Positions 1 through 7,918 of a stretch of DNA of 64,000 nt are shown here, piece after piece (within the stretch, counting starts at the first letter, position 1; every line of letters begins with the position of its first letter). This DNA is from Brachybacterium sacelli (GTDB taxonomy: Bacteria; Actinomycetota; Actinomycetes; Actinomycetales; Dermabacteraceae): contig NZ_JAGIOD010000002.1 of assembly GCF_017876545.1 (NCBI RefSeq), forward strand, positions 310,001 to 374,000. Reading direction: 5' to 3'. The notes under the pieces were generated by a model. It did not search any database, had not been told where the DNA came from, and saw nothing but the letters and a program-made list of their open reading frames with translations. Position numbers and translations under genes: made by a program.

Positions 1-1
1 C

Positions 2-292
2 CTCACCGGGATGATCATCGGCCCCGAGGAACGGACCCCGCGGCTGGACGTGATCGTCGTCGACGACGGCGGCGGCCGCATCTTCTCCGGGCTCGAGCAC
101 GCCGCGGCACCGGCCGCGCTCCTGCGACGCTTCTTCACCACCCCGCACGGCACGGACATCGCCGCGGCGGCGGAGGCGCTGGGCGCGCAGGCGCACCGGC
201 TCACTGCCGACAGCCTCGCCACAGCTCTGACACAGCCGGGTCACGGTCTGCGGGTGTTCCTTGTCCAGGAAGGGCACAGCGCGCATTCTTAG
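2..292 (+). CDS. menD: MenD C-terminal fragment (SEPHCHC synthase), 5' partial
   Basis: This is the last 96 codons of a thiamine-diphosphate enzyme cut by the window start; the frame is open from base 2. The visible part matches the MenD C-terminus: a beta strand followed by DDGGGRIFSGLEH, then TTPHGTD, the segment around the ThDP/Mg site, then a terminal strand (LRVFLVQE). MenD joins isochorismate and 2-oxoglutarate with loss of CO2 in menaquinone synthesis. MenF, which makes its isochorismate substrate, is encoded convergently 1.8 kb away, which supports the call. The ATG at base 11 is internal and not a real start. Family known; assignment from a short fragment. Confidence 0.85.
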   Translation, partial: LTGMIIGPEERTPRLDVIVVDDGGGRIFSGLEHAAAPAALLRRFFTTPHGTDIAAAAEALGAQAHRLTADSLATALTQPGHGLRVFLVQEGHSAHS

Positions 293-315
293 AACCTGGT
301 GGTGGAGGTGTTCCC

Positions 316-2031
316 ATGGCAGACATGAAGGACTTCAGCGACCCGTACGAGACCCCGCAGGACCGGCCCCCTCGGCCGCCCGAGCAGGGCCTGCCGCACT
401 TCGGCTACGGCGACCCGACACCGGGCGGTCCGAACGGTCCGGCCGCGACGCCGACGTCGGCCGGCCCGGCCGATACCGCCGACACACCGCCCACCGAGCA
501 GCTCGACCCGCCGCTCGCGACCGGTAGGTCCGACGGATACGGCAGCGCCGGTGGGTCCGGCCGATATGGCACGGCTGGTGGGGCCGACGGATATGGCGCT
601 ACCGGTGGGTACGGCGGCCCCGGCAGGTCCGACGGATACGGCGGGTTCGGCGGGCCCGGTGGGACCGCAGGAGCCTATGGCGTCGGATCCGGCGCCCCGG
701 ACAGCGGCCCGACGACGCCGGCCGGCGATCCGTGGTCCGCAGGACCGGCCGATCCCGTTGCCTCGCCGGACTCGGACCGTTCCGCTGGCGCAGCGGCGCC
801 GTGGACGTTCCCGACGGAGGACCGCGACACCGCCGCCTTCCCCTCCACCTACGCTGACCCCTACGGGGGAGGCACCCAGACCGCCTCCAGCTCCTCGACC
901 GCCGCGACCTCGCGCCGTCGCGGACCGGGCTGGGGCGGAGTGACCGGCCTGATCGCCCTCGGCATGCTCGTCTCCAGCGGTCTGACCCTCGGCGGCGTCG
1001 TCGCCTACGACCAGCTCCTGACCCCCGAGCCCACGTCGACCGCGCAGCAGGCCCCGGAGACCAGCGCCGACGCCAGCCCCGCCTCGGTCTCCACGGTCGA
1101 TGACCCCGACTGGGCCTCGGTCGCCGAGCAGGTCTCGCCCAGCGCGGTGGCGATCCAGGTCTCCACCGGCGCCGGCACCAGTCAGGGCACCGGGGTGGTG
1201 CTCGACGGCGACGGGTCGATCCTCACTAACAACCACGTCGTCGAGGGCGCGCGGTCCGTGCAGGTGACGATGAGCGACGGTCTGAGCTACAGCGCCTCGA
1301 TCGTCGGCACCGACGCCGACACGGACCTCGCGGTGATCCGTCTGGACTCCCCGCCGGAGGATCTCCAGCCGGCCACCTTCGCGGATTCCGCGACCGTCGC
1401 CGTCGGGCAGCCCGTGATGGCGCTGGGGACGCCGCTGGGCCTGGAGAACACCGTCACCACGGGGATCGTCTCCGCCCTCGACCGGCCGGTCACGGCCACC
1501 GGCGGCGACCCCAGCGGCTCCGACTCCACCTACACCTCCGCGATCCAGACCGACGCCGCGATCAACCCCGGCAACTCCGGCGGCCCGCTCGTGGACGCCG
1601 CCGGCCAGGTGATCGGCATCAACTCCTCCATCGCCGGCATCCCGAACCCCTCGGGCCAGGCCGGGAGCATCGGCCTGGGCTTCGCGATCCCCGCGAACAC
1701 CGCGACCATGATCGCCGAGCAGCTGCAGGAGGACGGCACGGCCGACCACTCCTTCCTGGGCGTCACCAGCACCGATGGCACGGTCACGCTCGGGAACGTC
1801 GCCCACCACGGTGCCGAGGTGGTCAGCGTCGAGCCCGGCAGTCCCGCCGAGGAGGCCGGCCTGCGCAAGGGCGACCTGATCACCGCGATCGACGAGACCG
1901 ACGTCGGCGGGGCCGCCGCCCTGACCGGCATCGTCCGCGGCATGGCCGTCGGCACCGATCACACCCTGTCGGTGGTGCGCGGCCAGGACGAGCAGTCCCT
2001 GGACATCACCCTGGCCAGCAGCCCGTCCTGA
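316..2031 (+). CDS. Membrane-anchored HtrA/DegP-type serine protease with PDZ domain
   Basis: 571 residues. About 205 disordered N-terminal residues, very rich in Gly/Tyr/Ser/Pro (repeated SDGYG and GGPG words), precede one membrane segment near residues 209-231. A trypsin-like S1C domain follows with His307 (TNNHVVEG), Asp337 (DTDLAVI) and Ser421 (NPGNSGGP), so the triad is complete. A C-terminal PDZ domain lies near residues 480-565 (GSPAEEAGLRKGD). The topology predicts a cytoplasmic tail and an extracytoplasmic protease, as in actinobacterial HtrA quality-control proteases. The start ATG has a GGTGGAGG ribosome site 6 bases upstream. It follows menD by 23 bp but is probably not functionally linked. 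The specific substrate is unknown. Confidence 0.93.
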   Translation: MADMKDFSDPYETPQDRPPRPPEQGLPHFGYGDPTPGGPNGPAATPTSAGPADTADTPPTEQLDPPLATGRSDGYGSAGGSGRYGTAGGADGYGATGGYGGPGRSDGYGGFGGPGGTAGAYGVGSGAPDSGPTTPAGDPWSAGPADPVASPDSDRSAGAAAPWTFPTEDRDTAAFPSTYADPYGGGTQTASSSSTAATSRRRGPGWGGVTGLIALGMLVSSGLTLGGVVAYDQLLTPEPTSTAQQAPETSADASPASVSTVDDPDWASVAEQVSPSAVAIQVSTGAGTSQGTGVVLDGDGSILTNNHVVEGARSVQVTMSDGLSYSASIVGTDADTDLAVIRLDSPPEDLQPATFADSATVAVGQPVMALGTPLGLENTVTTGIVSALDRPVTATGGDPSGSDSTYTSAIQTDAAINPGNSGGPLVDAAGQVIGINSSIAGIPNPSGQAGSIGLGFAIPANTATMIAEQLQEDGTADHSFLGVTSTDGTVTLGNVAHHGAEVVSVEPGSPAEEAGLRKGDLITAIDETDVGGAAALTGIVRGMAVGTDHTLSVVRGQDEQSLDITLASSPS

Positions 2032-2073
2032 ATCGACCGACGCCTGCGCGCCTCGCGGCCGCGCCCGGCGGTC

Positions 2074-3387
2074 TCAGCTGAGCTCGGGCGGCTCCTCGTG
2101 GGGTTCGCCCCGCAGCGCCCGCAGCATCGGTCGGCATTTCGCGAGCACCTCGGCGTGCTCGGAGACGGGATCCGAAGCGGCCACCAGCCCGCCGCCTGCC
2201 TGCAGCGTCACCGAGCGGTCATCGCTCAGGTGCGCCATCCGCAGGGCGATCGCCCACTGCCCGTCGCCCCGGCCGTCCATCCAGCCCACGGGAGCGGCGT
2301 ACCCGCCGCGATCATGGGGCTCGAGCCGGGCGATGATCTCGTCGGCCACCTCCCGTGGCGTGCCCGAGACGGCGGCCGACGGGTGCAGACGCGAGGCGAC
2401 GTCCAGGCTGGTCACGCCGTTGCGCAGGCGGGCGGAGACGTCCGAGGCCAGGTGCTCCAGGCCCGGCAGGCGCAGCACGAACGGTTCGGGGGAGACCTCG
2501 ATGTCCTCGGCCAGGCCCGCCAGGCGTTCGACCACGGAGTCCACGGCGAAGGCGTGCTCGGACAGCTCCTTCGCGTCGGACCGGAAGGCGCGGCGGTCGA
2601 CCTCGTCGAGCTCGCCGTCGTCGGCCACGGGGCGGGTGCCCGCCAGCACCCGGGAGAACACCCGACCCTCCTCGGTCTGGGCCAGCATCTCGGGGCTCGC
2701 GCCGATCACGTCCTCGAGGTGGTACACCCAGGTGCTCGGGTAGGCGCGGGCCAGGCGGGCCAGCAGCACCGCCGGCCGGATGCGGTCGGCGGAGCGGACG
2801 GTGGTGCGCTCGGAGAGCACCACCTTGGCGGCGCGGCCCTGCCGGATCTCGGCGACGGCTTCGTCGACCAGCGACTGGTATTCGTCGGGGGTGTGGTCCG
2901 CCTCGACCTCGAGCGCGTCGGCCGTCGTCGGCGCGACCGGGGTGGAGGGGAACAGGTCGCGCCAGGACGTGGGCAGGACGGGTTCCTCGTCGACCCCGAC
3001 CACGGTCAGGAAGGACTCCCCGTCGTGCACGCCCAGCAGTGCCCGTGGGACCGTCAGCTGAGAGCTGCGTTCGGAAGTGTCGGCATAGGAGAAGCTGCCC
3101 AGGGCGATCAGACCGCTGGTGCGGGTGCGCACCTCGTCGTCCACCCGGGCGCGGGAGGCCAGGGCCTGGAACGCGGAGCTGGCGGCGGCGAAGCGGTGGG
3201 GGCCCGCAGTCCGCACGGACCAGGCCGTCCCGAGGGCGACGATGCCCTGTCCATGGCGCAGCCAGGCGCCGCTGACATCGGTGGGGATATGGCCGAGGAG
3301 ATCGACGGACTCGTCGAGGCGCAGGGTGCGGACGGTCAGCGTCACCGGGTGATCGGTGTCCTCGGGGCTCAGGTTCGGGGCGGGCAT
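2074..3387 (-). CDS. menF: Isochorismate synthase (chorismate-binding family)
   Basis: Converts chorismate to isochorismate, the entry step of menaquinone (or siderophore) synthesis. The C-terminal two thirds is a chorismate-binding domain: VVLSERTTVR, IGASPEML, SRVLAGTRP, SDAKELSEHAF, LHPSAAVSGTPR and the final QAGGGLVAASDP Mg-binding stretch. About 437 residues, normal length. With menD next door, menaquinone is the likely pathway; EntC/DhbC cannot be excluded from sequence alone. Two starts are possible: ATG at 3396 or ATG at 3387. I prefer 3387 because a CATAAT hexamer lies exactly 7 bases upstream, the spacing of a leaderless transcript, and neither start has a good ribosome site. Confidence 0.9.
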   Translation of the reverse strand: MPAPNLSPEDTDHPVTLTVRTLRLDESVDLLGHIPTDVSGAWLRHGQGIVALGTAWSVRTAGPHRFAAASSAFQALASRARVDDEVRTRTSGLIALGSFSYADTSERSSQLTVPRALLGVHDGESFLTVVGVDEEPVLPTSWRDLFPSTPVAPTTADALEVEADHTPDEYQSLVDEAVAEIRQGRAAKVVLSERTTVRSADRIRPAVLLARLARAYPSTWVYHLEDVIGASPEMLAQTEEGRVFSRVLAGTRPVADDGELDEVDRRAFRSDAKELSEHAFAVDSVVERLAGLAEDIEVSPEPFVLRLPGLEHLASDVSARLRNGVTSLDVASRLHPSAAVSGTPREVADEIIARLEPHDRGGYAAPVGWMDGRGDGQWAIALRMAHLSDDRSVTLQAGGGLVAASDPVSEHAEVLAKCRPMLRALRGEPHEEPPELS

Positions 3388-3394
3388 CGGAGTC

Positions 3395-3400
3395 ATTATG
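3395..3400 (-). promoter_or_regulatory. Putative -10 box for leaderless menF
   Basis: CATAAT read on the minus strand, 7 bases before the ATG at 3387. It overlaps the alternative ATG at 3396. No convincing -35 is visible, as is common for leaderless actinobacterial promoters. Confidence 0.45.
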
Positions 3401-3558
3401 CGACACCGGACCCGCCGCGCGCCGTGACCCGCGTCCCGTCCGCGGATGCGCGGCCTCGACCCGTCGAGGTGCGACCATGGACCGCGACCCCGTGCGCGGG
3501 GTCTCCGGACCCGTGACGGATCCGCTTCCCCCGTCGTGACCCGCCCAAGGAGCAGTTC

Positions 3559-5445
3559 GTGAGCAGCACCGGCGACAGCATCGCGACCCCGCTGATCCGT
3601 GGAGCGCTCGCCGCCGCGCTCTCGCTGGGCACCGCCCTCGCCGTCGTCGTGGTGCCCGCACTGGCCGCGCAGGTCGCCGGGACCCGTTCGGGCGCGAGCG
3701 CCCTGGATGCGATCATCATCGCCCTGAACGTCCTGGTCCTGGGCCATGGGGGCGGCATCATGCTGAGCACCGGCGTGATCGACGGGGCGGTGACCCTGAC
3801 CCCCTTCGGCCTGCTCGCCCTGCTGCTGGTCCTCTCCGCACTCGGCATGCGCCGAGTCGGCCGGGCGCTGCGCCTGGTCCGGGACGATGGGGTGCTGCGC
3901 GGCCGCGCCCTGCGCGATGCCGGCGGGGCCCTGGGTGCCTATGCCCTGGTCTACGCGATCGGGGTCGGGGTGCTGGCCGGTATCGGGCGCAGCATCGACA
4001 CCAGCCCCGTCGTGACCTCGGCGATCGTCTCCGGGGCGATGGTCGCGGTGCTCGGCGGGCTGACGGGGCTGCTGTGGTCACTGCGCCGCGAGGCCACCAC
4101 CACGGTGCCCGGCGTGCGCGTGCTCGACCTGCTGCCCGCCCCGTACGGCGACGTCGCGCGATCCGCCCTCATCGCTCTGCTCGGTCTGCTGGGCGTGGGG
4201 ATGGCGATGACCGTGGTGATGATGCTGTTCTCCGTGCCCTCACAGTCCTCCCTGTTCGAGAGCCTGGACCCGGGGATCATCGGCGGGATCGTGCTCACCC
4301 TCGTCCAGCTCGCGCTGCTGCCCCTGGTGGCCGTCTGGGCGCTGGTGATCGTCGCCGGCGGCACCGTCGGCCTCGGCACCTCCACCTCGATCTCCCTGGG
4401 CGGGGCCGAGACGGGCGTGATGCCCGCGCTGCCGCTGCTGGGCGCCTTTCCCGGGCCCGGTCAGTTCCCCGGCTGGATCTGGGTGCTGCTGGTGCTGCCC
4501 GCGATCCCGATCGCGGTCGGCGCGGTGAGACTGGTCAGGGACGTCGGAGACCTCGACCGGCGTGACCGGATCACCGCCTGGATCGCCTATCCCGCAGTCG
4601 TGGTGGTCGCGGTGCTCCTGGCGGCGGGGCTGTCCACCGGCGGTATCGGTGAAGGGCGGCTCGTGCACCTCGGACCGCAGATGGGTTCCCTGCTGCTGCC
4701 CCTGATCGGCATCGCCGTGATCTCCACCGGTGCGGTCGTGGGCGTTCTCGCGACCCCGTTGGTGCCGTGGGTGCGCGCGAACGCGGCGTCACTGCGGGAG
4801 AAGGTCGAGCGGGCAGAGACGGGGGAGCGCACCAGCGCCGAGGCCGGGTCCCGCTCGGCCGGCACGACGTCGTCCTCCGCGTCGTCGGCATCCGGTGCGT
4901 CGGCCGCCTCCGCGTCCCCGGCCGCCTCCGCGTCCCCGGCCGCCTCCGCGTCCCCCGCCGGGTCCGCTTCCTCGGCCGCCTCGGCCGCCTCTCCGTCCCC
5001 CGCCGCGTCGGCGGTCTCCGCTGCTTCGCCACGGTCCGCGGCCTCGCCGTCCCCTGCGGCATCGCCTGTGCCCGCGCCGTCGCCGTCGGAATCGCCTGCA
5101 TCCGCCGCGTCGCCGTCGTCGGCTGCGACGTCGTCCGCATCGGCTGTGTCCGCCGGGTCGGCACCTTCGCCGTCCTCGGCGGTCCCGTCCCCGTCGCCCA
5201 CGTCGCCTGCTTCCGCCCCGTCAGCCCACTCGCCGATGCCGGCCGCATCCGCATCATCGGCTGCGTCCGCGACGTCGCCCGCCTCCGCTGCGCCGGCCGC
5301 TCCGACCGCTCCCGCCGGGGAGGACGTCGAGGACGGGACGATCGCGAGTGGGCAGGACGTCACGAACGCCTGGTCAGAGGCCTTGGAGGCCGGGGAGGAC
5401 GAGTCGGAGGGCGAGGACGGCGTCAGCCGCCCAGGAGACCGCTGA
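3559..5445 (+). CDS. PerM/DUF6350-like polytopic membrane protein with Ser/Ala/Pro-rich tail
   Basis: 628 residues. The first ~415 residues contain roughly eight to ten hydrophobic segments; residues ~435-590 are almost purely Ala, Ser and Pro, followed by an acidic end (EDVEDG..., EAGEDESEGED). The position just upstream of purN and purH matches Mycobacterium Rv0955 (PerM), a membrane protein linked to cell division under stress, so I assign it to that family (DUF6350). The GTG start is preceded by AAGGAG with 6 bases spacing. A small hairpin (GACCCC/GGGGTC, 3486-3503) sits in the leader. The tail contains 18-bp tandem repeats. It overlaps the next, convergent gene by 23 bp. Function is inferred from synteny only. 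Confidence 0.8.
   Translation: MSSTGDSIATPLIRGALAAALSLGTALAVVVVPALAAQVAGTRSGASALDAIIIALNVLVLGHGGGIMLSTGVIDGAVTLTPFGLLALLLVLSALGMRRVGRALRLVRDDGVLRGRALRDAGGALGAYALVYAIGVGVLAGIGRSIDTSPVVTSAIVSGAMVAVLGGLTGLLWSLRREATTTVPGVRVLDLLPAPYGDVARSALIALLGLLGVGMAMTVVMMLFSVPSQSSLFESLDPGIIGGIVLTLVQLALLPLVAVWALVIVAGGTVGLGTSTSISLGGAETGVMPALPLLGAFPGPGQFPGWIWVLLVLPAIPIAVGAVRLVRDVGDLDRRDRITAWIAYPAVVVVAVLLAAGLSTGGIGEGRLVHLGPQMGSLLLPLIGIAVISTGAVVGVLATPLVPWVRANAASLREKVERAETGERTSAEAGSRSAGTTSSSASSASGASAASASPAASASPAASASPAGSASSAASAASPSPAASAVSAASPRSAASPSPAASPVPAPSPSESPASAASPSSAATSSASAVSAGSAPSPSSAVPSPSPTSPASAPSAHSPMPAASASSAASATSPASAAPAAPTAPAGEDVEDGTIASGQDVTNAWSEALEAGEDESEGEDGVSRPGDR
4903..4956 (+). repeat. Three tandem 18-bp repeats inside the PerM-like gene
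   Basis: Three consecutive copies of an 18-bp unit (4903-4920, 4921-4938, 4939-4956; the last differs at its final base), encoding the hexapeptide AASASP. The surrounding 470 bp (4860-5330) is a degenerate extension of the same Ser/Ala/Pro coding pattern. Because the unit is a multiple of three, slippage would change tail length without breaking the frame. Confidence 0.85.
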
Positions 5446-5848
5446 GCCAGCCGGCCATGGAGTCCTGGGCCTCCGACTCGCACTGCGCCTTCGCCTGCTC
5501 CGTGATCGCGGTCGAGCGGCATTCCTCGACCTGGGACATCGGGCCGTAGAACAGCACCGAGAGCAGGGATCCGACCACGATCATGAGGGTGGCGGGGACT
5601 CCCACCACCACGCCGAGCACCGCCATGCCCCATCGGCCCTCGCGGAAGGACTGCACCGACACCAGGATTAGCAGCACCAGCGCGATCAGCGCGGTGACGC
5701 CGGCGGCGAGGGAGAACGGCAACGGGGCCATCAGCAGCAGCCAGGACGCGAACATCGTCACGACCAGGGCGCCCAGCAGCCGCCGGGGGCGGGCCGCGGC
5801 CTCGTCCGAGGGGCGCTGATCCTGATCGTCACGGTGCTCGGTGCTCAT
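5423..5848 (-). CDS. Small four-helix membrane protein, unknown function
   Basis: 141 residues from the preferred ATG at 5848 (an in-frame ATG at 5857 would add three residues). A charged N-terminus (STEHRDDQDQRPSDEAAARPRR) is followed by about three hydrophobic segments and a C-terminal region with two cysteines (VEECRS, AQCESEAQ), plausibly a disulfide pair outside the cell. CACAAT lies 7 bases before the 5848 ATG, consistent with a leaderless transcript. Its 3' end overlaps the PerM-like gene convergently by 23 bp. I do not recognise a named family; similar small DUF-type membrane proteins are common next to purN in actinobacteria. Confidence 0.7.
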   Translation of the reverse strand: MSTEHRDDQDQRPSDEAAARPRRLLGALVVTMFASWLLLMAPLPFSLAAGVTALIALVLLILVSVQSFREGRWGMAVLGVVVGVPATLMIVVGSLLSVLFYGPMSQVEECRSTAITEQAKAQCESEAQDSMAGWLSGLLGG

Positions 5849-5921
5849 CGACCCCATTGTGCCCGGTGGCCCTGGGCATCGGTCCGGCGGTCCGCCGCGG
5901 CTTCGCGGTCCGCTCTGCGAC

Positions 5922-5927
5922 TACCCT
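5922..5927 (+). promoter_or_regulatory. -10 box for leaderless purN
   Basis: TACCCT (TANNNT type) ends 6 bases before the purN GTG, and no ribosome-binding site lies between. The geometry places transcription start at or next to the GTG. Confidence 0.6.
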
Positions 5928-5933
5928 GGCCCG

Positions 5934-6506
5934 GTGACCCGCACCCCCATCGCCGTCCTCATCTCCGGCACCGGCTCCAACCTCGCCGCCCTGCTGCGCG
6001 CGGCCGAGGAGCCAGGTTGCCCCTACGACGTCGTCGGCGTCATCGCGGACCGCCCGGCCCCGGGCCTCGAGCACGCGCGCGCTGCCGGGATCCCCACCGA
6101 CGTGGTGCGCCTGGCCGACCACCCCGACCGGCCCGCGTGGGACCGTGCCCTCGCCGAGGTCGTGACGCGGTGGAATCCGGAACTGCTGGTGCTGGCCGGT
6201 TTCATGAAGCTCCTCGGCCCGCCGCTGCTGGAGGCCTTCGGGGGGCGCATCCTCAACACCCACCCCGCCCTGTTGCCCTCCTTCCCGGGTGCCCACGGCG
6301 TGCGCGACGCCCTCGCCCACGGAGTGAAGATCACCGGTGTCAGCGTGATCGAGGTCGACGCCGGGGTGGACACCGGTCGCATCCTCGCCCAGGCGGCCGT
6401 CGAGGTGCTCGAGGACGACACCGAGGCCACCCTGCACGAGCGCATCAAGGCCGTCGAGCAGCCGCTCCTGGTCAATGTCGTGCAGCGTCTTGCCGCCGCC
6501 CTCTGA
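5934..6506 (+). CDS. purN: Phosphoribosylglycinamide formyltransferase
   Basis: 190 residues, typical of PurN. It transfers the formyl group of 10-formyl-THF to GAR, step 3 of purine synthesis. Visible motifs are the N-terminal phosphate loop VLISGTGSNL, the catalytic Asn-x-His in LNTHPALLPSFPG, and GVKITGVSVIEVDAGVDTG with the essential Asp. The GTG start is chosen because the family begins right before this strand and because of the leaderless -10 box; longer in-frame extensions upstream lack family similarity. In related genomes purH follows directly, but here a reverse-strand dehydrogenase intervenes, so purN and purH are transcribed separately. Confidence 0.97.
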   Translation: MTRTPIAVLISGTGSNLAALLRAAEEPGCPYDVVGVIADRPAPGLEHARAAGIPTDVVRLADHPDRPAWDRALAEVVTRWNPELLVLAGFMKLLGPPLLEAFGGRILNTHPALLPSFPGAHGVRDALAHGVKITGVSVIEVDAGVDTGRILAQAAVEVLEDDTEATLHERIKAVEQPLLVNVVQRLAAAL

Positions 6507-6560
6507 CCCGACGCCGTGCGTGCCGGGGGACGGCATCGTCCGGTTCAGAATCTCTTCTCA

Positions 6561-6578
6561 GGCGCAGTCGCATGCGCC
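6561..6578 (+). terminator. Weak hairpin after purN
   Basis: GGCGCA and TGCGCC flank a 6-base loop 55 bp after the purN stop. No T-tract follows, so termination efficiency is doubtful. Confidence 0.35.
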
Positions 6579-6673
6579 GAAGGTCGTGCGAGCCGCGGAT
6601 CCAGTGCCGGCCACGACGTGGTCATCCGCGAGTTTCCGCGGGTAGGTGAACGTACGAGAGGCGTCGCCTCGCG

Positions 6674-6692
6674 GACCTGAATCCCTCAGGTC
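6674..6692 (-). terminator. Hairpin directly after the SDR gene
   Basis: GACCTGA and TCAGGTC form a perfect 7-bp stem with a 5-base loop, one base beyond the stop codon of the reverse-strand dehydrogenase. No clear T-run follows. Confidence 0.4.
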
Positions 6693-6693
6693 G

Positions 6694-7479
6694 TCACAAC
6701 GTCGACGTGCGCCGTGTTGCCTCCGCGCCGCCATCGATGAAGATGACCTGCCCGGTCACGAAGGCGTTCTCTTCGCTCGTCAGGTACCGCAGCAGGCCGG
6801 CTGGCGCGGTCGGCGGACCGGCAGGTCCGTTATAGGGTGCCGGCGAACCTTCCGCGAGCAGCCGTCGGCCCTCCTCATTCGCGAGAAGCGTGGCCGTCAT
6901 CGGCGTCTCGATCACTCCTGGCGCGATGGCATTGAGGGCGATGCCCTGTCCTGCCCATTCGGGCGTGATCGCCTGCTTGCGCACCCAGAGGGCGACAGCG
7001 TTCTTCGAGGAGTTGTAGATCGTGTTGGAAGCGCCGGTCTCGGCGCCTTCGGCGATCTCCTCCGCCCGTGCCAGAGCCGTGGCTTCGTCGTCATCGAGCA
7101 GGGCGTCGTACAGCGTCTCGTCCAACGGCTCGAGCGCTGCCAGCGAGGAGACGACTGCGGCCCGGGGTGCCGAGGCCCGTGCGAGCAGCGGTCGCAGCCC
7201 GTTGAGCGTCGCGACCGCTCCGAAGTAGTTCACCGCCGCGGTGGCGGCGATCGGTGCGGACAAGCCTGCACATGCGATCACGCCGTCGAGCGTCCCGCCA
7301 CTCTTCTCCTGCACTTGCGTGACGAGCTCTCGGCGTCCTGCGCTGGTGGTGAGGTCGACCGCCACATCGGCATCCCCGAGGTCGATGGTGATCACGGCAT
7401 CGCCGTCCGCGCGCAGCTGGTCGGTGGTGATCTTGCCGATGCCGGAAGCAGCGCCGGTGACGGCATAGGTTCGTGCCAT
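6694..7479 (-). CDS. Short-chain dehydrogenase/reductase (SDR)
   Basis: 261 residues. Rossmann fold with TGAASGIG near residue 8, an acidic residue at the end of strand beta2 (TIDLGD, suggesting NAD preference), ACAGLS, and the catalytic YNSSK (Tyr-x3-Lys), ending in the usual VTGQVIFIDGG. The sequence resembles the 3-alpha-hydroxysteroid dehydrogenase/carbonyl reductase group of SDRs, but the substrate cannot be told. The start is set by a strong AAGGAGG 5 bases before the ATG; longer frames upstream are not supported. It lies between purN and purH on the opposite strand, unlike most actinobacteria, and its surroundings are slightly less GC-rich, so local insertion is possible. Confidence 0.9.
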   Translation of the reverse strand: MARTYAVTGAASGIGKITTDQLRADGDAVITIDLGDADVAVDLTTSAGRRELVTQVQEKSGGTLDGVIACAGLSAPIAATAAVNYFGAVATLNGLRPLLARASAPRAAVVSSLAALEPLDETLYDALLDDDEATALARAEEIAEGAETGASNTIYNSSKNAVALWVRKQAITPEWAGQGIALNAIAPGVIETPMTATLLANEEGRRLLAEGSPAPYNGPAGPPTAPAGLLRYLTSEENAFVTGQVIFIDGGAEATRRTSTL

Positions 7480-7804
7480 ATCAGCCTCCTTGCTGAGAGT
7501 CGGGCCCTGAACCTGGGGCCGCTTCCACCCCATCAGGGTCCGCACTCGGAGTCAACGAGTCTCCAGGTACGTGCTGCGGACGGGCACCAGCGAGTCTGTC
7601 GGGACCTTCCGAACGCCGACGACGTTCCGATCAGCCGTCCGGCGGACTCATCGCGGTGACCGTGTAGAGGCGCGGAGGCCCGATCCGCCGCGAGCCTCCG
7701 GCGATCTCAGCAGCCTCGGCTTGATGCCCACGATGTCATGGACCGCAACAGCGGGATCCTCGGGATGAGTTCGTGGAACACGGAGTCCGGTTCGGAGGTC
7801 CCGG
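7480..7804. other. 325-bp gap upstream of the purH promoter
   Basis: Contains the SDR ribosome site and, presumably, its promoter on the minus strand. No convincing gene, repeat or strong hairpin was seen. It may be residue of the event that separated purN from purH. Confidence 0.4.
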
Positions 7805-7810
7805 TACAGT
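7805..7810 (+). promoter_or_regulatory. -10 box of the purH transcript
   Basis: TACAGT, placing transcription start near 7817, exactly where the riboswitch aptamer begins. No good -35 is seen. Confidence 0.55.
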
Positions 7811-7815
7811 AGCGG

Positions 7816-7895
7816 CACACGACTGGCGAAGGTGGGCGACCACCGGGGAGTGAATGACGCGCGCATCGACCGCCTGGGTGCTCGCGGCAACGACC
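7816..7895 (+). promoter_or_regulatory. ZTP (pfl) riboswitch upstream of purH
   Basis: The aptamer hallmarks are present in order: GACTGGCG (7821-7828), a GGTGG/CCACC hairpin (7831-7835 with 7840-7844), CCGGGGAG (7843-7850), a short P1 helix (CAC 7818-7820 with GTG 7850-7852), and the conserved CGCCTGGG (7871-7878) of the second subdomain. The class senses ZMP/ZTP, signals of 10-formyl-THF shortage, and commonly controls purH, glyA and folate genes in actinobacteria. It lies 25-100 bases before purH, whose AICAR transformylase consumes ZMP and 10-formyl-THF, so the fit is biological as well as structural. The expression platform is not obvious; control of the AGGAG site at 7906-7910 is possible. 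Confidence 0.9.
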
Positions 7896-7918
7896 AGATC
7901 CGAACAGGAGCACGCCAC

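Noticed and set aside
11..292. A separate 93-residue gene starting at base 11
   Set aside because: The frame is open to the window edge and the sequence is the C-terminus of MenD.
7832..7918. ATG at 7832 as the purH start
   Set aside because: It lies within the riboswitch aptamer and the extra residues are not conserved; the GTG at 7919 has a proper ribosome site.
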